NCBI RefSeq assembly: GCF_025148285.1
Contig: NZ_CP102268.1
Span: 3,813,501-3,877,500, forward strand
DNA from: Marvinbryantia formatexigens DSM 14469
GTDB lineage: Bacteria; Bacillota; Clostridia; Lachnospirales; Lachnospiraceae
Length of the DNA stretch: 64,000 bases
Reading direction: 5' to 3'
The notes under the pieces were generated by a model. That model was not told where the DNA came from. It did not search any database and saw only the letters and a program-made list of their open reading frames with translations. Of the stretch, positions 8,901-16,434 are shown piece after piece (within the stretch, counting starts at the first letter, position 1; the number at the start of each line of letters is the position of its first letter). A program made the position numbers and the translations under genes.

Positions 8901-10174
8901 CCCATCAGTGCCTTTAATGTTTCATAAAAATCCGGATAGCTGATTCTGACGCAGTCGGCGCCGGTAATTTCCGTTTCGCCGTCGGCGGCGAGCGCGGCGA
9001 CGGCAAAGCTCATGGCGATGCGGTGGTCAAGATGGCTGTCGATGACAGCGCCGTGCAGCGGATGCCCGCCTTCGATAATCATACCGTCATCGGTCGCTGT
9101 CACATGAGCGCCCATAGCGGTGAGATTTTCCGTCATCACAGCGATGCGGTCGGATTCCTTCACCTTCAGCTCCTGGGCGTCGCGGATAACCGTGGTGCCC
9201 TCCGCCATGCAGGCGAGTACGGCGATGACGGGCAGCTCATCAATGAGCGTGGGGATGATGCCGCCGCCGATATCCGTGCCGTGGAGCGCGCTGTGCTTTA
9301 CCAGAAGGTCGGCAACCGGCTCGCCGCCGCTCACCTTTTCATTTAAAACAGTAACGTCGCCGCCCATATCACGCACAACGCGCAGAATGCCGTCGCGGGT
9401 GGGATTGATGCCGACATTGCGTATCAGAATCTCGGAGCCGGGAATCATCAGCCCGGCGGCGATAAAATACGCTGCGGAGGAAATATCGCCCGGCACAGTA
9501 ATTTTCATGCCGGACAGAACAGGCTCCGGCAAAATCGTGGCGGTAGTGCCGTGAGATTGTACGTCTGCGCCGAAACCGGCAAGCATCAGCTCCGTGTGGT
9601 TGCGGGAGAGCTGCGGCTCTGTCACGCTGGTGGGAGCGTCGGCGTAAAGACCGGCGAGCAGAATACAGGACTTCACCTGCGCGGAAGCCACCGGACTGCT
9701 GTAGTGAATGCCGTGCAGATGGCTGCCGCAGATGCGAAGCGGTGCGCAGCCGTTATCCTTCAGGCTCACGATATCCGCTCCCATCTGCGAGAGCGGCTCC
9801 ATGATGCGTTTCATGGGGCGGCTCTGGATGGAAGCGTCGCCGTTTAACGTGCAGGAAAACGGCTGCCCGGCGAGAATGCCGGAAATCAGGCGGGTGGTCG
9901 TGCCGCTGTTTCCGGTATCCAGCGTATCGGCGGGGGCGGACAGTCCGTGCAGCCCCTTCCCGTGAATCAGGATGCGTTCCGGAGTATTTTCTATATCAAT
10001 ACCGAGCATACGGAAGCAATGTATCGTCGAGAGACAGTCCGCTCCCTGCAGAAAATTGGTAATTTCGGTCGTACCCTCCGCGAGCGCGCCGAACATGACG
10101 GCACGGTGGGAAATGGATTTGTCGCCGGGTACGGTAATTTCCCCCCTGAGGGGAGCATGTTTTTTAAAAATCAT
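8897..10174 (-). CDS. aroA: 3-phosphoshikimate 1-carboxyvinyltransferase (EPSP synthase)
   Basis: This 425-residue cytoplasmic enzyme joins shikimate-3-phosphate and phosphoenolpyruvate in the aromatic amino acid pathway. Motifs are PGDKSISHR (16-24), TGNSGTTTRL (87-96), GDASIQSRPM, SRNHTEL and ESDRIAVM near the C-terminus. The gene is 8 bp downstream of tyrA on the same strand and has AAAGGTAGG as ribosome binding site, so the two form an operon. It ends tail to tail with capA, the two stop codons sharing TTAA. Confidence 0.97.
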   Translation of the reverse strand: MIFKKHAPLRGEITVPGDKSISHRAVMFGALAEGTTEITNFLQGADCLSTIHCFRMLGIDIENTPERILIHGKGLHGLSAPADTLDTGNSGTTTRLISGILAGQPFSCTLNGDASIQSRPMKRIMEPLSQMGADIVSLKDNGCAPLRICGSHLHGIHYSSPVASAQVKSCILLAGLYADAPTSVTEPQLSRNHTELMLAGFGADVQSHGTTATILPEPVLSGMKITVPGDISSAAYFIAAGLMIPGSEILIRNVGINPTRDGILRVVRDMGGDVTVLNEKVSGGEPVADLLVKHSALHGTDIGGGIIPTLIDELPVIAVLACMAEGTTVIRDAQELKVKESDRIAVMTENLTAMGAHVTATDDGMIIEGGHPLHGAVIDSHLDHRIAMSFAVAALAADGETEITGADCVRISYPDFYETLKALMG

Positions 10175-10182
10175 CGGGAAAC

Positions 10183-11283
10183 CTACCTTTCGTATACAGT
10201 ATAGCGGTATCTGCGCAGCAGCTCTACCGATTTTTTCAGAGATTCTTCGTCGTAAAACTCCACGCGCAGCACGGCTTCCTCAAATTCCCGGTTATGTACG
10301 ATGCCGATATTGCGCAGGCTGATGCCGCTGCTTGCGAGAATCGTGGCAAGGGTGGCGATACCGCCCGCCTCGTCCACCATATCGCAGTAGAGCATATAAA
10401 CCTTCTTCAGCGGTCCACTGGAGCGGTCGGAGAAGGAATTGCGGTAATCGCGCGAGCGCTCAAAAAGACTGTGGATGGCGGAGCTGTCTTTCGCAAGAAG
10501 CTGCGCGCGCACCTTCTGCAGACTTTCCGTGTAGGCGTCCAGCACGGAAACAATGTTGCCTGCGTTGGTCGTGCAGATCTGTTCCCACATATCGGGGGAG
10601 GAGGAGGCGATGCGCGTGATATCCTTGAATCCTCCGGCTGCGACGGTCCGCATCGTCTCGTTGGGCGTGTCCTCATCGTGCACCAGATTTACCAGCGTGG
10701 CTGCGATAATATGCGGCAGATGGCTGATGGCGGCAGTCACGTAATCGTGCTCTTTGCAGTCGAGCACCAGCGGCAGCGCGTTCAGAGAAGAAACCAGCTT
10801 TGTGTAGCGCGTCACCTTCTCCGGCGCAATCCCGGCGGAGGGCGTCAGAATATAATAAGCGTTTTCTATCAGAGCCCACTGGGAATGCTCGATGCCGGTC
10901 TTTTCAGAACCCGCCATCGGATGTCCGCCGATAAACCAATCTGACAGACCAAGCGCGGCGGCGCGTTCATGGATATCGGTCTTTGTGCTGCCGACATCCG
11001 TTAAAATGCAGTCCGTCTTCAAAAACGGCTTTATTTTCGGAAGGCTGGCGATATTTACCTCCACCGGCGCGCACAGAAAAATAAAATCACAGCGGGAAAA
11101 CGCCTCGCAGATATCGTCGTATGCCTCGTCGATGATATGCTCCTTTAAAGCGTAATCCAGCGTCTCGCGTCTTCTCGCGCAGGCAAGAACGGTGGCGTCC
11201 GGGTAAAAATGCTTAATGGCTCTGGCGATGGAGCCGCCGATCAGCCCCAGGGCGACAAAGCCTGCAGTAAAATCAGTATTCAT
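10183..11283 (-). CDS. tyrA: Prephenate dehydrogenase with C-terminal ACT domain
   Basis: This 366-residue NAD(P)-dependent enzyme oxidatively decarboxylates prephenate to 4-hydroxyphenylpyruvate for tyrosine synthesis. The N-terminal Rossmann motif reads ALGLIGGS (11-18), that is AxGxxG instead of the usual GxGxxG. The catalytic region holds GGHPMAGSEKTG (119-130) and ISHLPH. The last 80 residues (GIATLATILASSGISLRNIG) form an ACT domain, usually a tyrosine-sensing regulatory module. AGAAGGA precedes the start. A near-consensus promoter lies 33-62 bp upstream. It is first in the tyrA-aroA operon. Confidence 0.95.
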   Translation of the reverse strand: MNTDFTAGFVALGLIGGSIARAIKHFYPDATVLACARRRETLDYALKEHIIDEAYDDICEAFSRCDFIFLCAPVEVNIASLPKIKPFLKTDCILTDVGSTKTDIHERAAALGLSDWFIGGHPMAGSEKTGIEHSQWALIENAYYILTPSAGIAPEKVTRYTKLVSSLNALPLVLDCKEHDYVTAAISHLPHIIAATLVNLVHDEDTPNETMRTVAAGGFKDITRIASSSPDMWEQICTTNAGNIVSVLDAYTESLQKVRAQLLAKDSSAIHSLFERSRDYRNSFSDRSSGPLKKVYMLYCDMVDEAGGIATLATILASSGISLRNIGIVHNREFEEAVLRVEFYDEESLKKSVELLRRYRYTVYER

Positions 11284-11315
11284 AAAAAATCCTTCTTTCG
11301 CTTTTGACTTCTAGT

Positions 11316-11345
11316 ATTGTACTATCGATGGGAAGCGGATGTCAA
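11316..11345 (-). promoter_or_regulatory. Sigma-70-type promoter of tyrA-aroA
   Basis: Read on the minus strand, TTGACA (11345-11340) and TACAAT (11321-11316) are 18 bp apart, 33 bp before the tyrA start. Confidence 0.75.
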
Positions 11346-11414
11346 TGTTTTTTCACTTTAAAGCGCAAAAGCAATGGCTCACAAAAATATCTCTGGTAAT
11401 CTTGAATAATTTGC

Positions 11415-11443
11415 TTGCTATTTATGCGCAGTTTTAGTAGAAT
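11415..11443 (+). promoter_or_regulatory. Likely promoter of the EF-G paralogue
   Basis: TTGCTA (11415-11420) and TAGAAT (11438-11443) are separated by 17 bp and lie 78 bp upstream of the gene. Confidence 0.5.
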
Positions 11444-11520
11444 ATAACCATAGGCTTTGCGAGAGGGCGGAGAGGCATTGTTTTTCTGCCCGGACTAAAA
11501 CGAAAATTGGAGGAAAGTAT

Positions 11521-13611
11521 ATGAAAGTTTATACAACAGACAGAATTCGCAATGTGGTTATCCTGGGTCATGGCGGCGCCGGCAAGACCAGTCTGACAGA
11601 AGCAATGGCTTACTTATCCGGTATTACCAGCCGTATGGGAAGCGTAACGGAAGGAAATACGGTAAGCGATTTTGATAAAGAGGAAATTAAGAGAAAGTTC
11701 TCCATCAGCACGACGGTGGTTCCGATCATCTGGGGCGACATCAAGGTAAACGTGCTGGATACGCCGGGCTACTTCGATTTCGTGGGCGAGGCAGAAGAGG
11801 CGGCGGCTGCGGCGGACGCGGCAATCATTGTCGTTTCCGGAAAGAGCGGCGTGGAAGTTGGCACCCAGAAAGCCTGGGAGCTGTGTGAGAAATACAAACT
11901 GCCGAGAATGTTCTTTGTTACCAACATGGACGTGGACAATGCCAGCTTCCGCCAGGTGGTGGAGGATCTGACAGAGCTTTACGGAAAGAAAATCGCGCCC
12001 ATCCATCTGCCGATTCGTGAGAATGAGAAATTTGTCGGTTATGTAAACGTCGTAAAGAAAGCCGGCAGACGCTGGGTAGGAAAGGGCGAAAAGGTAGAGT
12101 GCGAGATTCCGGATTACTCGATGGAATATCTGGAGAGATACCGCGAGAACCTGCTTGAAGCAGTAGCGGAGACCTCAGAGGAATTTATGGATCGTTATTT
12201 TGCGGGAGAAGAGTTCTCCACAGCAGAGATTATGGCGGCGCTCACCATGAACGTATCCGACGGCTCCATCGTTCCGGTGGCAATGGGCTCGCCGGTGAAC
12301 CTGCAGGGCGTGGCGAACCTGCTCGACGACATGGTGCAGTATTTCCCAAGCCCGGACAAACGCCATATCGCAGGCATCAACACAAAGACGAACGAGATCT
12401 ACGAGGCAAATTACGACTTTGCAAAGGCAAAATCCGCTTTCGTATTCAAGACGATCGTGGATCCGTTTATCGGAAAATATTCACTCATCAAGGTGGCTTC
12501 CGGCGTTATCAAGAACGACGACACGCTCTATAACCCGAAGCAGGATGTGGAAGTAAAATTAAATAAACTGTATGTCATGGAAGGCAGCAGAACCATCGAG
12601 GTGCCGGAGCTTCATGCGGGCGATATCGGCGCGCTTGCAAAGCTGAATGTCACAAAGACCGGAGAATCCCTCTCCACCAAGACGACGCCTATCCAGTATG
12701 CGGGCATCGATGTTTCCGTTCCGTATACCTATAAGAGATACTTTGCAAAGAACAAGGGCGATGAGGATAAGATCTCCCAGGCGCTCGCAAAGATGATGCA
12801 GGAAGACCTCACCATGAAAGCGGTGAACGACGCCGAAAACCGTCAGACGCTTATCTACGGCATGGGCGACCAGCATCTCGACATTATTGCAAGCAAGCTG
12901 CAGACAAAATATAAAGTGGAAGTGGAGCTTGCGCGTCCCAAGGTGGCGTTCCGCGAGACCATCCGCAAGAAATCCGATGTGGAAGCGAAATATAAAAAGC
13001 AGTCCGGCGGACACGGACAGTACGGTCACGTTAAGATGCGTTTTGAGAGCTCCGGCGACCTGGAGACACCGTATGTATTCGAGCAGGTAGTTGTGGGCGG
13101 CGCCGTTCCGAAGAATTATTTCCCGGCAGTGGAAAAGGGTATCCAGGAATCTGTTCAGCGCGGACCGCTGGCAGCTTACCCGGTAGTCGGTGTGAAAGCA
13201 ACCCTGTATGATGGTTCCTACCATCCGGTGGATTCCTCCGAAATGGCATTCAAGACAGCCGCTATCCAGGCGTTCAAGAAGGGCTTCATGGAGGCTTCTC
13301 CGGTACTGCTTGAGCCGATCGCATCGGTGAAGGTCACGGTTCCGGATAAATATACCGGGGATGTTATGGGCGATCTGAATAAGCGCCGCGGTCGTGTGCT
13401 CGGCATGAACCCGGACCACAAGGGCAACCAGATCATCGAGGCGGATGTTCCGATGATGGAGATGTACGGCTATTCCACACAGCTTCGCTCCATGACAGGC
13501 GGAAGCGGAACCTTCTCCTACGAATTTGCAAGATATGAGCAGGCTCCGTCTGATATCCAGGCGAAGGAAGTTGAGGCAAGAGCGGGTAAAGTAAATACAA
13601 ATGAGGATTAA
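11521..13611 (+). CDS. Elongation factor G paralogue (EF-G2-like translational GTPase)
   Basis: This 696-residue GTPase has the full five-domain EF-G length. G1 is GHGGAGKT (16-23), the switch I region contains SIST, G3 is DTPG (80-83), and G4 reads TNMD (134-137) instead of NKxD. Domain IV is represented by QSGGHGQYGHV. It stands alone with its own promoter, not beside rpsL/rpsG/tuf, so it is more likely the EF-G-like paralogue than the housekeeping factor. The role of such paralogues (recycling, stress or ribosome protection) cannot be told from sequence. GGAGGAAAG precedes ATG 11521. Confidence 0.9.
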   Translation: MKVYTTDRIRNVVILGHGGAGKTSLTEAMAYLSGITSRMGSVTEGNTVSDFDKEEIKRKFSISTTVVPIIWGDIKVNVLDTPGYFDFVGEAEEAAAAADAAIIVVSGKSGVEVGTQKAWELCEKYKLPRMFFVTNMDVDNASFRQVVEDLTELYGKKIAPIHLPIRENEKFVGYVNVVKKAGRRWVGKGEKVECEIPDYSMEYLERYRENLLEAVAETSEEFMDRYFAGEEFSTAEIMAALTMNVSDGSIVPVAMGSPVNLQGVANLLDDMVQYFPSPDKRHIAGINTKTNEIYEANYDFAKAKSAFVFKTIVDPFIGKYSLIKVASGVIKNDDTLYNPKQDVEVKLNKLYVMEGSRTIEVPELHAGDIGALAKLNVTKTGESLSTKTTPIQYAGIDVSVPYTYKRYFAKNKGDEDKISQALAKMMQEDLTMKAVNDAENRQTLIYGMGDQHLDIIASKLQTKYKVEVELARPKVAFRETIRKKSDVEAKYKKQSGGHGQYGHVKMRFESSGDLETPYVFEQVVVGGAVPKNYFPAVEKGIQESVQRGPLAAYPVVGVKATLYDGSYHPVDSSEMAFKTAAIQAFKKGFMEASPVLLEPIASVKVTVPDKYTGDVMGDLNKRRGRVLGMNPDHKGNQIIEADVPMMEMYGYSTQLRSMTGGSGTFSYEFARYEQAPSDIQAKEVEARAGKVNTNED

Positions 13612-13613
13612 TA

Positions 13614-13641
13614 TTGACTTATCCGGCAAACATGATATAGT
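13614..13641 (+). promoter_or_regulatory. Promoter upstream of the rubredoxin gene
   Basis: TTGACT (13614-13619) and TATAGT (13636-13641) with a 16-bp spacer begin three bases after the EF-G paralogue stop. They would give an approximately 120-nt G+C-rich 5' leader before rubredoxin. Confidence 0.6.
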
Positions 13642-13770
13642 ATGAGGGCAGGGCGGAAATATCCGCCCCGCGGTGCCTGCGGTCTGCTGTGTGCGGCTGT
13701 GAGATGGACAGCCTGCCGGCGGCAGAGTGCGATCCGCGGCATCATCATTTTAGTTAAGGAGGACAAAACA

Positions 13771-13926
13771 ATGAAATATGTATGCGACGTATGCGGATGG
13801 GAATACGATGAGGAAGCAGGATGCCCGGAGGAGGGAATTGAACCGGGAACAAAGTGGGAGGACCTTCCGGAGGATTTTGCGTGCCCGCTCTGCGGCGTAG
13901 GAAAAGACCAGTTTTCCGAAGCATAA
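13771..13926 (+). CDS. Rubredoxin
   Basis: This 51-residue iron protein transfers single electrons in anaerobes, often to peroxide or oxygen reductases. The iron is bound by CDVC (Cys5, Cys8) and CPLC (Cys38, Cys41); the core W-E-Y and [12 protein letters not shown] match the family, and there is one extra Cys18. ATG 13771 follows TAAGGAGGACAAAACA, an excellent ribosome binding site, which rules out the longer upstream frame. It is monocistronic: own promoter, and a terminator 54 bp after the stop. Confidence 0.97.
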   Translation: MKYVCDVCGWEYDEEAGCPEEGIEPGTKWEDLPEDFACPLCGVGKDQFSEA

Positions 13927-13979
13927 AGAACGAATGACCGGAAGCATAAAAGACGGACTTTCCGGAGTATAAAAGGATG

Positions 13980-14020
13980 AACCCCTGCATACGCTGTAAA
14001 AAGACGGTGCAGGGGTTTTT
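13980..14020 (+). terminator. Rubredoxin terminator, overlapping the spoIIM ribosome binding site
   Basis: AACCCCTGCA (13980-13989) pairs with TGCAGGGGTT (14008-14017), followed by T5. The AGGGG in the 3' arm (14011-14015) lies 8 bases before the spoIIM ATG at 14024 and is its only visible Shine-Dalgarno-like sequence. Confidence 0.85.
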
Positions 14021-14023
14021 CAT

Positions 14024-14611
14024 ATGAAAAAACAAAACTGGAAGGACCTGGTAATCGCCGGAATCTTTTTCCTTGGGTTTCTGGCGGGAAGCTTATTTGT
14101 AAATCTGTGGGGAAATACCTATCTGAAAGAAAACGAAATTCTCAACGAATCCACATTGCTTTCCATCAAAAATACGGAGATCGATCAGCAGGCGCTTTTT
14201 TTCCATATTCTGCTGCAGAGGGGAAAGGTGTTTCTGTTTCTGGGACTGATTGGCTGCACCGCGGCGGGCATACCGGTCGTGCTGGCGGCGCTTGGCTGGA
14301 TAGGCTTTGCTGCGGGGATGTTCCTCGGCATTTTCGTGGTCCGTATGCACATGCTGGGAATCCTGCTTTTCCTGGCGTCCATCCTGCCGCAGGCGTTTGT
14401 CTACGCGCCGCTCATCTGGATTCTGGCAAAGGCTGTTATGGAGCGCGGGATTGACCGCTTCCGCGGCAGGAAAAGGCCGGAGCTGTATACCGGGGAAAAG
14501 ACCTATCTGCGCGACATGTGCCTGTGCGCGGCGCTGTTTCTGGTGGGCGTTTTGCTGGAGAGCAGCGCCGGACCGTGGCTTTTAAAGCAGGCGGTAAAAT
14601 ATTTTTTTTAA
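14024..14611 (+). CDS. spoIIM: Stage II sporulation protein M
   Basis: This 195-residue integral membrane protein has about five hydrophobic segments, an FLAGSLFVNLW first span and an ILPQAFVYAPLIWILAKA segment typical of SpoIIM. In Bacillus, SpoIIM works with SpoIID and SpoIIP in peptidoglycan degradation during engulfment of the forespore. The pairing with xerD downstream matches the Bacillus gene order. The ATG at 14024 starts directly after the rubredoxin terminator, so the ribosome binding site would be held in the hairpin of read-through RNA. No clear promoter is visible. Its presence implies the organism forms spores. Confidence 0.88.
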   Translation: MKKQNWKDLVIAGIFFLGFLAGSLFVNLWGNTYLKENEILNESTLLSIKNTEIDQQALFFHILLQRGKVFLFLGLIGCTAAGIPVVLAALGWIGFAAGMFLGIFVVRMHMLGILLFLASILPQAFVYAPLIWILAKAVMERGIDRFRGRKRPELYTGEKTYLRDMCLCAALFLVGVLLESSAGPWLLKQAVKYFF

Positions 14612-14724
14612 AAATTCCGGGCGAATTTTACCAGATATAGTGGTATACATAATTTCTTCCTCCGATATTTTGTAAAAAGTGTGAAAAAGCGCGTATTCAA
14701 GGGAAAAATGCGAAAAAAAAGTCA

Positions 14725-14753
14725 TTGATTTTCCCGGAGAAACCACATATAAT
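14725..14753 (+). promoter_or_regulatory. Strong promoter between spoIIM and xerD
   Basis: TTGATT (14725-14730), a 17-bp spacer and a perfect TATAAT (14748-14753). Transcription would begin near 14760 and meet the hairpin repeat at 14829-14852 after about 90 nt, before xerD. Confidence 0.7.
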
Positions 14754-14820
14754 GTTTACATAAATAATGATTCTGGGGAGAATTATAAGGGAGCGTGACT
14801 CTTATTTTTTTGCTGCCAGT

Positions 14821-14852
14821 CATACGATAAAAAACGTCCGGCGGACGTTTTT
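14821..14852 (+). repeat. Short hairpin repeat, copy 2 (possible terminator)
   Basis: CATACGATAAAAAA is followed by CGTCC-GGC-GGACG and T5; compare copy 1 at 2397-2428. It lies between a strong promoter and xerD, so it may attenuate xerD or end a short RNA. Confidence 0.6.
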
Positions 14853-14904
14853 CGCACGCTGGGAGCAGCGTATGCAACACAAAAGAAAGATGAGATTATG
14901 AAAT

Positions 14905-15819
14905 ATGGATATGACAAGAGAGCTGGCTCCGCAAATACAGCAGGATATGCGCCGGTTTGCAGACTATCTGGAAGAGGAAAAAAATGCGTCAAACAGTACG
15001 GTGATGTCCTATCAGAGGGATTTGAAAAAATTATTTCATTATTTGTCCGGTAAAGGTGTGGAAAAAGTACAGGATGTGACGGCTACCAGCCTGAACTCCT
15101 ACATATTGCAGATGGAAAAAGAGGGATTTTCCACCTCATCTGTGTCGCGGACGATTGCATCCATCCGCGCTTTTTTTCATTTTCTGGTGAAAACAAAAGC
15201 GGTCACGGAGGATCCGAGCGACAATCTGAAGGCGCCGCACGTGGAAAAAAAGACGCCGGAGATACTGACGCTGGAGGAAACGGTGCAGCTTTTAAACCAG
15301 CCGGAGCTGGATTCGGCAAAGGGCATCCGCGATAAGGCGATGCTGGAGCTGCTTTATGCCACCGGGATGCGTGTCTCCGAGCTGATTTCCATGAAGCTGA
15401 CAGACGTCAATATGGCGATGGGCTATGTGCTCTGCCGCGACAGCGACAAGGAGCGCGTGATTCCCTTCGGGACGGAGGCGGAGAAGGCGCTGAAGCGGTA
15501 TCTGGAGGAGAGCCGCTCTGTGCTGCTGAAGGGAAAAGAGAGCGAATTTTTGTTTGTGAACTGCTCCGGAAAATCCATGAGCCGTCAGGGATTCTGGAAA
15601 ATCATCAAATTTTATTCCGCGCAGGCAGGCATCACCAAGGACATCACGCCGCACACCCTGCGGCATTCCTTTGGCGCGCATCTGGTGCAGAATGGCGCCG
15701 ACCTGCGGGCAGTGCAGGAGATGATGGGACATTCCGATATCTCCACGACGCAGATTTATATGGACATGAACGTCAGAAGAGTGCGTGAAATCTATGCGAA
15801 GGCGCATCCGAGAGGATAG
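14905..15819 (+). CDS. xerD: Site-specific tyrosine recombinase XerD
   Basis: This 304-residue tyrosine recombinase acts with XerC at dif to resolve chromosome dimers. It has an N-terminal SAM-like core-binding domain (LEEEKNASNSTVMSYQRDLK) and a catalytic domain with Arg156 (TGMRVSEL), Lys182, HTLRH (His250, Arg253), GHSDI (His276) and the nucleophile Tyr285 (TTQIYMD). Length and lack of an N-terminal arm-binding domain fit XerD rather than a phage or transposon integrase, and the spoIIM neighbour supports this. The ribosome binding site is weak. Confidence 0.93.
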   Translation: MDMTRELAPQIQQDMRRFADYLEEEKNASNSTVMSYQRDLKKLFHYLSGKGVEKVQDVTATSLNSYILQMEKEGFSTSSVSRTIASIRAFFHFLVKTKAVTEDPSDNLKAPHVEKKTPEILTLEETVQLLNQPELDSAKGIRDKAMLELLYATGMRVSELISMKLTDVNMAMGYVLCRDSDKERVIPFGTEAEKALKRYLEESRSVLLKGKESEFLFVNCSGKSMSRQGFWKIIKFYSAQAGITKDITPHTLRHSFGAHLVQNGADLRAVQEMMGHSDISTTQIYMDMNVRRVREIYAKAHPRG

Positions 15820-15826
15820 CATATGC

Positions 15827-15893
15827 GCCAGCCTCAAACCCACAGAACCAGCTTCCCGCTGTGGCATGTGCCTGAGGCTGGCGTGAACCATAA
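15827..15893. repeat. Palindromic repeat after xerD
   Basis: GCCAGCCTCA (15827-15836) pairs with TGAGGCTGGC (15873-15882), with a nested CCACAG/CTGTGG stem. GTGAACCATAA follows. No T-run follows, so it is not a standard terminator. Related sequences lie at 5505-5550 and 61682-61745. Confidence 0.6.
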
Positions 15894-15954
15894 CGATAAT
15901 GGCAACACCCCGACTACACTTTCTTGCAGTGGATTTTTTGACTTCCGCCTGCTA

Positions 15955-16304
<350 letters not shown>

Positions 16305-16434
16305 ACCCGGAGGGAGCTGCCGGCGGCGGCTCATGCATTTGAAGAAAGTTGCGGGCGGCGGCTTCTGCAGGTCGTACAGAGAAACAGACGGGAGCGGGGA
16401 ACGGGAATTGTCCGGGAACGGGAAGGAAAATCTT

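Noticed and set aside
11521-13611. Tet(M)-type ribosomal protection protein
   Set aside because: The N-terminus and G-domain motifs look like EF-G paralogues and there is no resistance-element context.
14905-15819. Mobile-element integrase
   Set aside because: The protein has XerD length and motifs, sits beside spoIIM, and no attachment repeats or cargo genes are nearby.
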